Assembly: GCF_900119165.1 (NCBI RefSeq)
Contig: NZ_FPJG01000006.1
Coordinates: 8,992,001-9,056,000 of the forward strand
Direction: 5' to 3'
DNA from: Amycolatopsis australiensis
GTDB lineage: Bacteria; Actinomycetota; Actinomycetes; Mycobacteriales; Pseudonocardiaceae
DNA: 64,000 nucleotides
The notes under the pieces: model-generated
The model's database searches: none
Told to the model about the DNA's origin: nothing
What the model saw: the letters and a program-made list of their open reading frames with translations, nothing else
Made by a program: the position numbers and the translations under genes
Shown: one piece after another, positions 22,628 to 31,824 of the stretch
How positions within the stretch are numbered: the stretch's first letter is position 1
Layout: every line of letters starts with the position of its first letter

Positions 22628-24352
22628 TCAGCGGGCGGTGCGGCCGGCCGCGGTGAGCAGCCCGTCGAGCGCGGTCAGGAACGAGGGGAAGCGCGCGCCG
22701 AACCGGCGCAGGTCGTGGTCGGTCTCCATCCCGCCGTACCAGTAGAGCCCGGCCGAGCCGTCGGACGCCGGGTTCAGCCCGGCGAAGGCGCCGAGCCAGC
22801 GTTCGGTGTCGCCGAGCACCACCGCGTACGGCAGCGACCGCGAGAACACCAGCTCGCGATCGGCCGGCGGGATGTCCTCGGCCCTGGCGGTGTGCAGGTA
22901 GTCGAGCAGGCCGCGGACCTGGCCGGCGAGCGCCCGGCCCCGCGCGGTCCGGGACGGCAGCAGCGCGGCCGCCGCGGCGACGGCGAGCCCGGCCAGCGCG
23001 ACCGCGACGCCGAGCAGCGCTTCGCCGACGGTGAACGTGAGCACGGCGGTGGCGGCGAGGCCGAACGCGAAGATCCCGGCGCCGAGCCAGGTCAGCCGGC
23101 CGCGCGCGGTGTCCGGGCGGCGGGAGAACCAGCGCTTGGCGACGACGTCGGCGTACATCGCGTCGCTGATCCTGCGCAGGTCGAGGCCGCCGCGGGCGCG
23201 CAGCTGCGAGACGAGGACGGCGTCGGTGCCCGGTGGCAGCAGCGTCTCGTAGACGGCGCGCTCGAAGTCGTGCAGGTGCTCGTCGGGCGGGTTGCGGCGG
23301 GTGATCTGCCAGTCCGGGCCGGGTACTTCGGCCAGCCAGAGGTAGTTGCGGACCGCCAGGTCGACGACCGTGGCACTGATGTCGACGACGTCGACGGTCT
23401 CGTCGACGACGGTGCCGACCTGGCCCGGCAGGACGCCGTCGGGACTGGCGAAGTGGACGCGGTCGCCGTCGCGCAGCAGGACCTCGACCGGGCCGGTGGC
23501 GGCGGCGAGCGCGCCGGCGTCGGCCTTGCGGCGCCGCCGGACGAAGAGGCCGCCGGCGACGAGGAAGACGAGCAGGAGGGCGAAGCCCGCCCCGGTGAGC
23601 GGGGTCAGCGCGAAGGCGGTGGCGAAGAGGCCGACGTCGGCGAACCGCGCGTTCGCCGGGACGGTGTTCGCGGGAAGGCCGACGAGGAGGTCGACGCGCT
23701 CGCCGGGCTGGACCCCGTCCTGCTCGAGGCGGACGACACCGGTGTGGTCCAGCTCGGCGAGGGTGCAGCGGCGGCTGGAGCCGATCGGGCCGGCGAAGCA
23801 GTCCACAGGGGACAGTTGCGTCGACGGCGCGAGGAAGGAGGCGGTGAGCTTGGCGAGCGGGGTGTCGAAGCCACTGCCGACCTGCCAGCGCACCTGCTGG
23901 CGGCCGCCCTGGTCGGCGACGGCGCCGTCGACCCGGTAGGTGACGGTGCTCGCGCCGCCGGTGAAGGCGAGGACGAGCTGGTCGCCGGTGGGCCGGCTGG
24001 TGGCGGCGCCTTCGGTCTTGACGTCCGTGACGGCGAAGACGCGGTCCTGGTCGTCACCGGCCGAGACGCGGAGGGGAACGCGCGAGGTGAGCTGCTTGCC
24101 GCCGGGAACGGTGACGTGCTCGGTCACCTCGAGGCCACCGTCGCGGAGGACCTTGAGGGCGACGTCGGCGGTGACGCCTTCGGGCGGCTGGACGTCGTTG
24201 CCGCTGAGCAGCTGGGGTTTCTTGACCTGGTCATCGGGCAGGTTGGGCAGCACGGGCCCGGCGGAAGGACCCCCCTGGGCGGCAGCGGGCCCGGCGGCGA
24301 CCGAGAGAGCCGCGACAGCGACCGCGGCCGCCGTCCCCCATTTCCTCAACAC
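22628..24352 (-). CDS. DUF2207 membrane protein, copy 1
   Basis: A 574-residue paralog of the following gene. It has a signal peptide (AAAVAVAALSVAAGPAAAQ), an external DUF2207 domain, a TM helix near 250-270 and a cytoplasmic part with NPPDEHLHDFERAVYETLLP, a TM pair and a C-terminal tail (ELVFSRSLPYAVVLG). Paired cysteines in the external domain (PVDCFAG and RRCTLAE) could be disulfide-bonded. No enzymatic motif is visible. Start GTG 24352. Divergent from the first zinc metallopeptidase. Confidence 0.8.
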   Translation of the reverse strand: MLRKWGTAAAVAVAALSVAAGPAAAQGGPSAGPVLPNLPDDQVKKPQLLSGNDVQPPEGVTADVALKVLRDGGLEVTEHVTVPGGKQLTSRVPLRVSAGDDQDRVFAVTDVKTEGAATSRPTGDQLVLAFTGGASTVTYRVDGAVADQGGRQQVRWQVGSGFDTPLAKLTASFLAPSTQLSPVDCFAGPIGSSRRCTLAELDHTGVVRLEQDGVQPGERVDLLVGLPANTVPANARFADVGLFATAFALTPLTGAGFALLLVFLVAGGLFVRRRRKADAGALAAATGPVEVLLRDGDRVHFASPDGVLPGQVGTVVDETVDVVDISATVVDLAVRNYLWLAEVPGPDWQITRRNPPDEHLHDFERAVYETLLPPGTDAVLVSQLRARGGLDLRRISDAMYADVVAKRWFSRRPDTARGRLTWLGAGIFAFGLAATAVLTFTVGEALLGVAVALAGLAVAAAAALLPSRTARGRALAGQVRGLLDYLHTARAEDIPPADRELVFSRSLPYAVVLGDTERWLGAFAGLNPASDGSAGLYWYGGMETDHDLRRFGARFPSFLTALDGLLTAAGRTAR

Positions 24353-24378
24353 AGCACCACACCCTAGAGCACCCGATC

Positions 24379-24384
24379 TATGCT
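24379..24384 (+). promoter_or_regulatory. -10-like element of metallopeptidase gene 1
   Basis: TATGCT within CCCGATCTATGCTGA. The same context, CCCGATATGCTGA, precedes the paralogous metallopeptidase gene at 33882. The shared hexamer and flanks suggest a common promoter. No convincing -35 is seen. Confidence 0.4.
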
Positions 24385-24457
24385 GACGCCCGGAACGGCG
24401 AGATCACCGCAGGTGACGCGGTTCCGACGGGGAAATCGCACGGGGGGTTCCAGCTTC

Positions 24458-26197
24458 ATGACGCAAGACCCGCACGACCCGCGCCGCCCACCACCGGGGG
24501 CGCGGCCGTTGCCACCGCCCGGGGTGCGGCCGTTGCCGCCGGGCAGGCCGGGTGGTGCGCCTGGGCAGTTGCCGAGTGGAGGACCCCGCGCGACCGGGCC
24601 CACGCCGGGGCAGCCCGGCGGCGCCGGGCCGGGCCGCGGCGGCACGACGCCGAGCGGGACCCCCGGCGGCGCCCGGGCCACGCCGGGGCAGTCCGGCGGA
24701 GCGCCGCACGGACCCCACCGCACACCAGGGCAGAGCCCCGGCGGCACGACGCCGAGCGGAACCGGCGCCACGGCAGGCCAAGCGCCTGGCTTCGCCGGGC
24801 CCACGCCGGGGCAGCCCGGCGGCGCCGGGCCCGGCGGAGCGCCTGGCAGCACACCGCAACCCGGATCACCCCACGGGCCTGGCGGTATGCCGAGGCAGCC
24901 CGGCGGGGCGCCGAACCAAGGACCCGGCGGAGCACCCGGCCCAGCCTCTCGCCAAGGCCCGCAAGGCCGGCCGCCCCAGCCGAACCGAGGCGGGTGGCCG
25001 TCACACCCCGGGCAGCCTCCGCGCGGACCGCAAGCCTTCCCCGCCCAGGGACCGGCCTTCCGGCCGCCCGCTCCCCCGCCGGCGCGGGCTCCGCTTCCGC
25101 CGCCTGCCGCCGTGGCGCCGGCTCCCGCCTTCTCCCGTCCGCCGGCGCCCAGCTACCTCGGGCCGCGGTTCGCCCCCGGCTACACCCCCTACGTCGCCAA
25201 GAAGTCGAATGCCGGGGTCGTCGTGGCCGTGGCCATCATCGGGATCGTCGCCGTTGTCGGAGGCCTCGTCGCCGGTGTCGCGCTGCTCGGGGGCAGCACC
25301 CGGCACGTCGCCGACGCCGGGTACTCCAGCACCTACCCCTCCGAAACTTCCGAAACCTCGGAAACTCCCAGCGAAACGACCGTCGAAACCACCGAGACCA
25401 CCAGCACGACGCGCACGTCCGAACGCACCAGCGCCACCCCGACGTCCGAAACCCCGCGCGGCCCCCGCCCGGTCGCGGCCACCGGCGACAACCCGCTGTT
25501 CGCCAACCCCGACTACGGCTTGCAGAACATCCCCTGCTCGCTGAGCCGGTGGGCGACCGACCAGAACAGCGCCACCCGGTTCTTCCAGTCCGGCATCGGC
25601 TGCCTCGACGCGATGTGGTCCCGCATGCTCGGCGCGGTCAACCTGCCGTTCCGCACGCCGAACCTGTCGGTGCCGCGGTCGCTCTCCGAATCTTCGACGC
25701 CGTGCGGCAGCGGCGGGACGGCCACCGGTGTCACGCCGTTCTACTGCCCGTCCAACGACACGATCTACATGCCCATGGACCGCATCGAGATCGAGACGTG
25801 GGGCAACCACCCCGGCCCGTACCTGTCGATCCTCGCCCACGAGTACGGCCACCACGTGCAGAACCTGGCCGGCATCGACGACGCGTACAGCAGCCAGCGC
25901 TACGACGCGGGCGCCGACTCCGCGCTCGGCCTGGAACTTTCCCGCCGCATGGAACTCGAGGCGCAGTGCTTCTCCGGCATGTTCCTCGGCTCGGCGTCGG
26001 TCTCCGGCGGCTCGGTCGACAAGAACATCTACAACGAAGCCTGGAACGCCCAGGACCGCGGCGACGACTACGCCCGCAACGGCAAACGCGACCACGGCAG
26101 CGCCAAGCACAACATCGCCTGGTGGCAGCACGGCGCCACGAAGAACCGCAACCAGCAGTGCAACACGTGGCTCTCGGCCTCGGCGGACGTCTCCTAG
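24458..26197 (+). CDS. neutral zinc metallopeptidase with Pro/Gly-rich N-terminus, copy 1
   Basis: A 579-residue protein. About 250 residues of Pro/Gly/Gln-rich low-complexity sequence come first, presumably cytoplasmic, then a TM helix (GVVVAVAIIGIVAVVGGLVA). A Thr/Ser/Glu-rich stalk follows, then an extracytoplasmic YpfJ-type zinc peptidase domain (pfam04228) with HEYGHH at ~461-466 and the downstream RRMELEAQCFSGMFLG helix supplying a Glu ligand. Substrate unknown. ATG 24458 chosen; there is no earlier good ribosome site. Paralog at 33942-35021. Confidence 0.85.
   Translation: MTQDPHDPRRPPPGARPLPPPGVRPLPPGRPGGAPGQLPSGGPRATGPTPGQPGGAGPGRGGTTPSGTPGGARATPGQSGGAPHGPHRTPGQSPGGTTPSGTGATAGQAPGFAGPTPGQPGGAGPGGAPGSTPQPGSPHGPGGMPRQPGGAPNQGPGGAPGPASRQGPQGRPPQPNRGGWPSHPGQPPRGPQAFPAQGPAFRPPAPPPARAPLPPPAAVAPAPAFSRPPAPSYLGPRFAPGYTPYVAKKSNAGVVVAVAIIGIVAVVGGLVAGVALLGGSTRHVADAGYSSTYPSETSETSETPSETTVETTETTSTTRTSERTSATPTSETPRGPRPVAATGDNPLFANPDYGLQNIPCSLSRWATDQNSATRFFQSGIGCLDAMWSRMLGAVNLPFRTPNLSVPRSLSESSTPCGSGGTATGVTPFYCPSNDTIYMPMDRIEIETWGNHPGPYLSILAHEYGHHVQNLAGIDDAYSSQRYDAGADSALGLELSRRMELEAQCFSGMFLGSASVSGGSVDKNIYNEAWNAQDRGDDYARNGKRDHGSAKHNIAWWQHGATKNRNQQCNTWLSASADVS
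24595..24831 (+). repeat. in-frame direct repeats in metallopeptidase 1
   Basis: A perfect 36-bp direct repeat occupies 24595-24630 and 24796-24831, 201 bp (67 codons) apart and in frame. A GGCGGCACGACGCCGAGCGG segment is also repeated. They encode PTPGQPGGAGPG-like units, so this N-terminal tail has grown by minisatellite-type duplication and probably varies between strains. Confidence 0.75.
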
Positions 26198-26203
26198 CCG
26201 GGC

Positions 26204-27385
26204 TCAGCTGGGTGGAGTGAACGGGTTGCCGGACGGCGGAGTCGGCACATCCTGCGCCGCCTGCCCGGGAACGGGTGCCGCCTGCCCCGGGCTCGCCGCC
26301 GCCTGCCCCGGCCCCGGATAGTCCTGGGCCTGAGCGGCCTGCCCCGGGCCGGGCGCCGCATACCCCGGGCCCTGCGCCAGCCAGCCCTGCCCAGAACTCG
26401 CCACCGCGTGCCCAGGAACCGGTGCCGCCTGCCCCAGACCCGGCGCCGCATAACCCTGGCCCGGCGCCACCCAGCCCTGCCCAGGAACCGGCGCCGCATG
26501 GCCCTGAGTCTCAACTGCCTGCCCCAGACCCGGCGCCGCATAACGCTGGCCCGACGCCGCATAACTCGGGTCCTGCGCCGAAAACCCCTGCCCGCGCGCC
26601 GCATCCACCTTCGCCCGGTACGCCTCCACCGCTCGGGCCTGGTCCCGGTTCCTCCGCTCCGCCAGCACCGCCGCCAGGAACGCCCACGGCGGCACTCCCG
26701 GCGGCACCGGCGTGCCCAGCGCGTTGCCCACCTGCTGCGCCAGCCCCCAGCCCAGCGCGTGCGCCGCCTCGGGGGCGAGTTGGGTGTGGCGCGTCAGGAA
26801 CTGGCGGCTCGCCAGCGCCAGGTCGTCCGGGAGCCGGGTCAGGTCGAGCTGTGCCGCCCAGCCCTCCAGGCCCGGGGGCATCGCGATCGCCGCCTGGCCC
26901 GCGCTCTCCGGGACCCGCTCGCGGATCACCAGCGTGCCCGCCAGGAAGTCCCCGACGCGGCGGCCGTCGGACGAGCACAGCGACACGATCACCGCGACCG
27001 CGCCGAACAGCCCCAGCGTCCAGAAGTCCACGACGAACCCGGCCAGCCCGCGCACCAGCGCGTGCCGGAACCGGATCGGGCCGCCGTCGACGCGGACCAC
27101 GCGCAGCCCCACCGCCAGCTTGCCCAGCGACCGGCCGCGGGACAGCGTCTCGAACAGCACCGGGTAGCCGACCATGATCAGCACCAGGAACACCAGGACG
27201 AGCGTCAGCGCGAGGGCTTCGTCGCCGGCCGGGACCGCCAGCGTCAGCACGAAGATCGCGCCCAGCAGCAGCGCGAACTGCACGAGGACGTCCAGCGCCA
27301 TCGCCAGCGCGCGGCTGGCGAGCTTCGCGACCCGCAGGTCCAGGACGACCGCTTCGCCGGTGACCAGCTCGGATTCCTCGCGCAC
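26204..27385 (-). CDS. RDD-domain membrane protein with repetitive C-tail
   Basis: A 393-residue protein. The RDD domain occupies ~15-155 with three to four TM helices and the signature GRSLGKLAVGLRVVRVDGGPI and RRVGDFLAGTLVIR. A ~90-residue helical middle follows, then a C-terminal tail of ~125 residues built from imperfect GQGYAAPGLGQAAPVPG units. Function unknown. The order RDD / SpoIIM-like / DUF58 / MoxR matches the mycobacterial Rv3692-Rv3695 cluster. GTG 27385 is the start closest to the RDD domain. Divergent from the SpoIIM-like gene by 33 bp. Confidence 0.82.
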   Translation of the reverse strand: MREESELVTGEAVVLDLRVAKLASRALAMALDVLVQFALLLGAIFVLTLAVPAGDEALALTLVLVFLVLIMVGYPVLFETLSRGRSLGKLAVGLRVVRVDGGPIRFRHALVRGLAGFVVDFWTLGLFGAVAVIVSLCSSDGRRVGDFLAGTLVIRERVPESAGQAAIAMPPGLEGWAAQLDLTRLPDDLALASRQFLTRHTQLAPEAAHALGWGLAQQVGNALGTPVPPGVPPWAFLAAVLAERRNRDQARAVEAYRAKVDAARGQGFSAQDPSYAASGQRYAAPGLGQAVETQGHAAPVPGQGWVAPGQGYAAPGLGQAAPVPGHAVASSGQGWLAQGPGYAAPGPGQAAQAQDYPGPGQAAASPGQAAPVPGQAAQDVPTPPSGNPFTPPS

Positions 27386-27418
27386 GCGGCCCAGCGTAGC
27401 CACGGATAGGCTGGCCGG

Positions 27419-28426
27419 GTGGATGTGGACGTCTTCGTCGCGGCGCACTCGGCGGAGTGGCGCCGGCTCGGCGAGCTGACCCACCGCGGCGGCAAGCTGA
27501 CCGGCGCGGAAGCCGACGAGCTGGTGACGCTCTACCAGCGGACCGCGACGCACCTGTCGATCGTCCGGTCGGTCGCGCCCGACCCGGCGCTGGTGAGCAG
27601 GCTCTCCGGGCTCGTCGCCCGGGGCCGCAGCGCGATCTCCGGGTCGCACAACCCGGCCTGGCGCGAAGTCGCCCTGTTCTTCACGCGCCGCTTCCCCGCC
27701 GCCGTCTACCTCTCGCGGCGCTGGTGGATCCCGGCGGCGCTGGTGTCGATCGCGGTGATGGCGGTGATCGCCGTCTGGGTCGCCGGCGACCCGCACGTCC
27801 GCGCGGCCATCGGGACGCCGGACGAGCTGAACCAGCTGACCCGGCCCGGCGGCGAGGCGGAAAGCTACTACTCGACCGGTCCGGCGACGTCGTTCGCGGC
27901 GCGCGTGTGGACGAACAACGCCTGGGTGGCCGCGACCTGCCTGTTCCTCGGCATCGCGCTCGGCCTGCCGGTGATCGGCGCGCTCTGGCTCAACTCCCTC
28001 AACGCGGGCCTGATCATCGGCGCGATGAGCGCGGCGGGCCGCGGCGACGTCATGATCGGCCTCCTGCTCCCGCACGGCCTCCTCGAGCTGACGGCGGTGT
28101 TCGTCGCGGCGGGCACCGGGCTGAAGCTCGGCTGGACGGTGGTCGACCCCGGCCGCCGGTCCCGCACGCAAGCCCTCGCCGAGCAGGGCCGGTCGGTCGT
28201 GGTGATGGCGCTCGGGCTGGCGTGCGTGCTGTTCGTGTCCGGGCTCATCGAAGCGTTCGTGACGCCGTCGGGCTGGCCGACGTGGGTCCGCGTCGGCATC
28301 GGCGTGGCGGTGGAGGTGCTGTTCCTGGTCTACGTCTTCACGCTCGGCCGCCGAGCGGCGAACGACGGCGAAGTCGGCGACCTCGACGCGCGCGACGCCG
28401 GCGACGCGCTGCCCGAGTCGGCCTAG
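27419..28426 (+). CDS. SpoIIM/DUF95 family membrane protein
   Basis: A 335-residue protein. A cytoplasmic helical N-terminus (~100 residues) precedes about five TM helices. The family signature GALWLNSLNAGLIIGAM and the LLPHGLLELTAVF motif are clear. This is not evidence for endospores; the family is widespread in actinobacteria next to MoxR-DUF58 genes. Start GTG 27419, with TAGGCT 7 nt upstream as a possible -10 giving a leaderless message. Its end overlaps the convergent DUF58 gene by 4 bp. Confidence 0.87.
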   Translation: MDVDVFVAAHSAEWRRLGELTHRGGKLTGAEADELVTLYQRTATHLSIVRSVAPDPALVSRLSGLVARGRSAISGSHNPAWREVALFFTRRFPAAVYLSRRWWIPAALVSIAVMAVIAVWVAGDPHVRAAIGTPDELNQLTRPGGEAESYYSTGPATSFAARVWTNNAWVAATCLFLGIALGLPVIGALWLNSLNAGLIIGAMSAAGRGDVMIGLLLPHGLLELTAVFVAAGTGLKLGWTVVDPGRRSRTQALAEQGRSVVVMALGLACVLFVSGLIEAFVTPSGWPTWVRVGIGVAVEVLFLVYVFTLGRRAANDGEVGDLDARDAGDALPESA

Positions 28427-29715
28427 AGCCGCCCGGCTGCCTTCAGCGCCAGGTACCGGTCCGCCAACGCCGGCGGCAGCTCCTCCGGCACCGCGTCCAC
28501 GACACTCACGCCGTGCCGCCCGAGCCGCTCGGTCACGCGCGAACGCTCCGCCATCGTCCGCGAAGCCGCCGCCGCGTCGTACACCGCCTCGGCGTCACCG
28601 CGGCCCGCGAGCATCTCCGCCACCCGCGGGTCCGCGACCGACGCGACGATCAGCTCGTGCCGTGCGGTCAGCGAGCTCAGCACCGGGAACAGGCCCTCCT
28701 CCAGCGGCGCCGCGTCGAGCCCGGTCAGCAGCACGACCAGCGCGCGGCGGCGCGTCCGCCGGAGGACTTCCGCGACCATTCCCCGCGCGTCCGTCTCGAC
28801 GAGCGACGGCTCGAGCGGCGCCATCGCGTTCACCAGGGACGTCAGCAGGGACGCCCCGGACGAGCCCTGGACCGCCGCCCGCAACCGCCGGTCGTACGCC
28901 AGGAGATCGACGCGGTCACCGGCCCGGGACGCCAGCGCCGCCAGCAGCAGCGCCGCGTCCATCGCCGCATCGAGCCGCGGGGCGTCGCCGACCCGGCCCG
29001 CCGACACGCGGCCGGTGTCCAGCACAACCACGACGTGGCGGTCCCGCTCGGGACGCCAGGTCCGGACCATCACGTCCGCCGCCCGCGCGGTCGCCCGCCA
29101 GTCGATCGACCGGACGTCGTCGCCGATCACGTACTCGCGCAGCGAGTCGAACTCCGTGCCCTGGCCGCGGATCAGCACCGCGTTGCGGCCGTCGAGCTGC
29201 TGCAGCCGCGCCAGCCGCGACGGCAGGTGCTTGCGGCTGTGGAACGGCGGCAGCACGCGCACGGTCCACGGCACCTCGTGCGAACCCTGCCGCGCCGCCA
29301 GGCCCAGCGGCCCGATCGAGCGGACCGTGACCCGCGCCGCCGTCCGGTCGCCCCGTCGCGACGGACGCAACGCCGTGACCAGCGCCCGCCGCTCCCCCGG
29401 CGGAACGCGCAACGCGTGCCGGTCTTCGGCGCCCGCGCTCGGCGGCCACGCGTCCCGCAGCAGGCCGCGCACGGCCCGCCGGCCGGGGTTGGCCACCACC
29501 AGTGTCACCTCGGCCGGTTCGCCGAGCCGGACGGACGTGTCGCCGGACCGCGAAAACGTCAGCGCGCGCACGCTTCCCGCCAGCACCAGGTCGACCACGA
29601 CCAGTGCCAGCAGCACCGCGCCGGCCGCCAGCAGCCCGGTCTCCGACGGCAGCAGCAGGCCGACGACCAGCGCGCCGAACAGCGCCAGCAGCCCGAGCCT
29701 CCCGGTGACGGCCAT
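28423..29715 (-). CDS. DUF58 (vWA-like) protein
   Basis: A 430-residue protein with two N-terminal TM helices, a beta-rich middle and a DUF58 domain starting near IRGQGTEFDSLREYVIGDD and SIDWRATAR. The following VVVLDTGRVS strand corresponds to the vWA-like metal site region. DUF58 proteins act with MoxR ATPases, encoded here 2 bp upstream. Clients are not known. Start ATG 29715. Confidence 0.88.
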   Translation of the reverse strand: MAVTGRLGLLALFGALVVGLLLPSETGLLAAGAVLLALVVVDLVLAGSVRALTFSRSGDTSVRLGEPAEVTLVVANPGRRAVRGLLRDAWPPSAGAEDRHALRVPPGERRALVTALRPSRRGDRTAARVTVRSIGPLGLAARQGSHEVPWTVRVLPPFHSRKHLPSRLARLQQLDGRNAVLIRGQGTEFDSLREYVIGDDVRSIDWRATARAADVMVRTWRPERDRHVVVVLDTGRVSAGRVGDAPRLDAAMDAALLLAALASRAGDRVDLLAYDRRLRAAVQGSSGASLLTSLVNAMAPLEPSLVETDARGMVAEVLRRTRRRALVVLLTGLDAAPLEEGLFPVLSSLTARHELIVASVADPRVAEMLAGRGDAEAVYDAAAASRTMAERSRVTERLGRHGVSVVDAVPEELPPALADRYLALKAAGRL

Positions 29716-29716
29716 G

Positions 29717-30688
29717 TCAGCGCGGCACGGGCACGGAGGCGAGCACGCGGTCGAGCACGCCGTCCGCGGTGACGCCCTCCAGCTCGGCTTCCGGCCGCAC
29801 GTCCAGCCGGTGCCGCAACGCGGGCCGGGCCAGGGCTTTCACGTCGTCAGGGGTCGCGTAGTCGCGGCCGGCGAGCCACGCCCAGGCGCGGGTCACCGCG
29901 AGCAACGCCGTGGCACCACGGGGAGAAACGCCGAGGCGCACCGACGGCAGCTGCCGCGTCGCCCGGCACAGGTCGACGACGTACCCGATCACCTCGGGCC
30001 CGACCGTCACCCGCGCCACGGCCTCCCGCGCGGCGGCGAGTTCGGCGGCACCGGCGACCGCGCGAAGGCCCGCCGCGGCCAGGTTGCGCGGGTCGAAGCC
30101 CTGCGCGTGCCGCCACAGGATGCCGATTTCGTCCTCGCGCGAGGGCGCGGGCATGGTCAGCTTCAGCAGGAACCGGTCCAGCTGCGCCTCCGGCAGCGGG
30201 TAGGTGCCCTCGTACTCCACCGGGTTCTGCGTCGCGATGACGATGAACGGGTCCGGCAGCGGCCGCGACTTCCCGTCGATCGAGACCTGCCGCTCCTCCA
30301 TCGCCTCCAGCAGCGACGACTGCGTCTTCGGCGGCGTCCGGTTGATCTCGTCGGCGAGCAGCAGGTTCGTGAACACCGGCCCTTCGCGGAAGGAGAATTC
30401 GCCGCTGTGCGCGTCGTAGACGATCGAACCGGTGACGTCGCCGGGCATCAGGTCCGGGGTGAACTGCACGCGCGTGGTCTCCAGGTCCAGTGCCGCCGCC
30501 AGCGCCCGCACCAGCAGCGTCTTCGCCACGCCGGGGACGCCTTCGAGCAGCACGTGCCCGCGGCAGAGCAGCGCCAGGATCAGCCCGGTGACCGCGGCGT
30601 CGTTGCCGACGACGGCCTTGCCGACCTCGGCGCGCAGCGCGATCAGCGCGTCGCGGGCCCCGGTCGCGTTTTCGGTACCGCTGCTCAA
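29717..30688 (-). CDS. MoxR-family AAA+ ATPase
   Basis: A 323-residue AAA+ protein. Walker A GVPGVAKT (~50-57), Walker B LLLADEINR, sensor 1 ATQNP and the LPEAQLDRF arginine-finger region are all present. MoxR ATPases remodel or load cofactors into partner proteins, commonly ones with vWA domains such as the downstream DUF58 protein. Start TTG 30688 overlaps the stop of the upstream DUF4350 gene (TTGA); no better start lies nearby. Confidence 0.92.
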   Translation of the reverse strand: MSSGTENATGARDALIALRAEVGKAVVGNDAAVTGLILALLCRGHVLLEGVPGVAKTLLVRALAAALDLETTRVQFTPDLMPGDVTGSIVYDAHSGEFSFREGPVFTNLLLADEINRTPPKTQSSLLEAMEERQVSIDGKSRPLPDPFIVIATQNPVEYEGTYPLPEAQLDRFLLKLTMPAPSREDEIGILWRHAQGFDPRNLAAAGLRAVAGAAELAAAREAVARVTVGPEVIGYVVDLCRATRQLPSVRLGVSPRGATALLAVTRAWAWLAGRDYATPDDVKALARPALRHRLDVRPEAELEGVTADGVLDRVLASVPVPR

Positions 30689-31824
30689 CTTCGCCCTGCC
30701 TCTCGTTCCACCCTGTCCAGTTCGTCCGCCAGCCGGACCAGCGCCGGGTCGTCCGGCACCGGCGGGCCGTAGAGCACCGCGCCGACGTCGTTCGCCGGAC
30801 GGCCGGTGCGCGCGCTCACCGAGTGCACCAGCGCCGCCGGGCCGGCGTCACGCGGCAGGCCGAGCGCGGACCGCAACCGCGCGCGGGCCGCCTCCCGCAG
30901 CGTTTCGCCCGCGTGTCCCGCGGCTTTCGCCCGCCGGTACAGCCGGGCGCGGCCCTCGGCCGTCTCGGCCGCGCGGACCACGATCGGCAGCGGCTCGGTG
31001 ACCACCGGACCGAGCCGGCGGGCCCGCCACAGCGCCAGCAGCACCGCGGCGACGCCCACCTGGGCGGCACCGTAGTACCAGCCGTCCGGGATCAGCGCGG
31101 AGATCGGCTTCCGCGAGTCGTCGAGCCCGGGGTCCATTGTGGACGGCAGGTACCAGGCCAGCTTCGGGTGCGCGCCCAGCAGGTGCAGCGCCAGCGCCGC
31201 GTTGCCCTGCTCGGCGAGCCGCTCGTTGGTCAGCGGCGCCGGGTCGCCGAGCAGCGTCGTCGTGCCGCCCGAGTCGGCGAGCTGCAGCAGCGTGCCGCCG
31301 CCGTCCTCGCCCGGGTAGCACGAGCGCGCGCCGGGCGAGGTGTAGCCGATGCCGCCGAGCGTGACGTCGCCCGCCGCGACCGCCGCGGCGACCGTGCACT
31401 GCGGGCTCAGCGTGCCGATGTCGCTGCGGCCCGCGGCGTGCACCAGCGGCAGGGAGTCGTGCAGGGTCGGCGCTCCCGGCGTCACCAGGACGACGTCCGC
31501 GGCACGCTGCCGCAGCGCGTCGAGCCGCTTCGCCGGGACCAGGTCGGGCCGGGTGACCAGCAGCGTCGCGTCTTCGCCGACCGCGTCGTCCGCTTCGGCC
31601 ATGGTGTGCGCCGTCCGGATGTCGACACCCTGGTCGCGCAGGAGCTTCGCGAGCGCGTGCGCGCCGCCGGGCTCGTAGGAGCCGGGTTCGAGGGCGCCGT
31701 GCGTCTGCTCGCCGCGGCCGAGCAGCAGCAGGGCACCGGCGAGGAAGATCAGGGCCACCAGCGCGAGCGGGACGCGCACCCCGCGCCAGATCCGGCGCGC
31801 GTCCGGAGAGACCGAGGTGCTCAC
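30685..31824 (-). CDS. DUF4350 membrane protein
   Basis: A 379-residue protein with an N-terminal TM (~17-37), an extracytoplasmic ThuA/GATase-like DUF4350 domain (PGGAHALAKLLRDQGVDI, LLVTRPDLV), a second TM near 265-285 and a cytoplasmic helical tail. Conserved in the MoxR-DUF58 clusters of actinobacteria. No catalytic Cys is obvious, so a binding rather than enzymatic role is likely. GTG start overlaps the DUF4129 stop. Confidence 0.82.
   Translation of the reverse strand: MSTSVSPDARRIWRGVRVPLALVALIFLAGALLLLGRGEQTHGALEPGSYEPGGAHALAKLLRDQGVDIRTAHTMAEADDAVGEDATLLVTRPDLVPAKRLDALRQRAADVVLVTPGAPTLHDSLPLVHAAGRSDIGTLSPQCTVAAAVAAGDVTLGGIGYTSPGARSCYPGEDGGGTLLQLADSGGTTTLLGDPAPLTNERLAEQGNAALALHLLGAHPKLAWYLPSTMDPGLDDSRKPISALIPDGWYYGAAQVGVAAVLLALWRARRLGPVVTEPLPIVVRAAETAEGRARLYRRAKAAGHAGETLREAARARLRSALGLPRDAGPAALVHSVSARTGRPANDVGAVLYGPPVPDDPALVRLADELDRVEREAGRS

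Noticed and set aside
21758..24367. 869-codon open frame on the forward strand
   Set aside because: Antisense to both DUF2207 genes, which have signal peptides, TM helices and paralogy; the shadow shows only Gly/Arg/Val-rich sequence.
27419..28426. Sporulation function for the SpoIIM-like gene
   Set aside because: The family is common in non-endospore actinobacteria beside MoxR-DUF58 genes, and no other sporulation genes are present.
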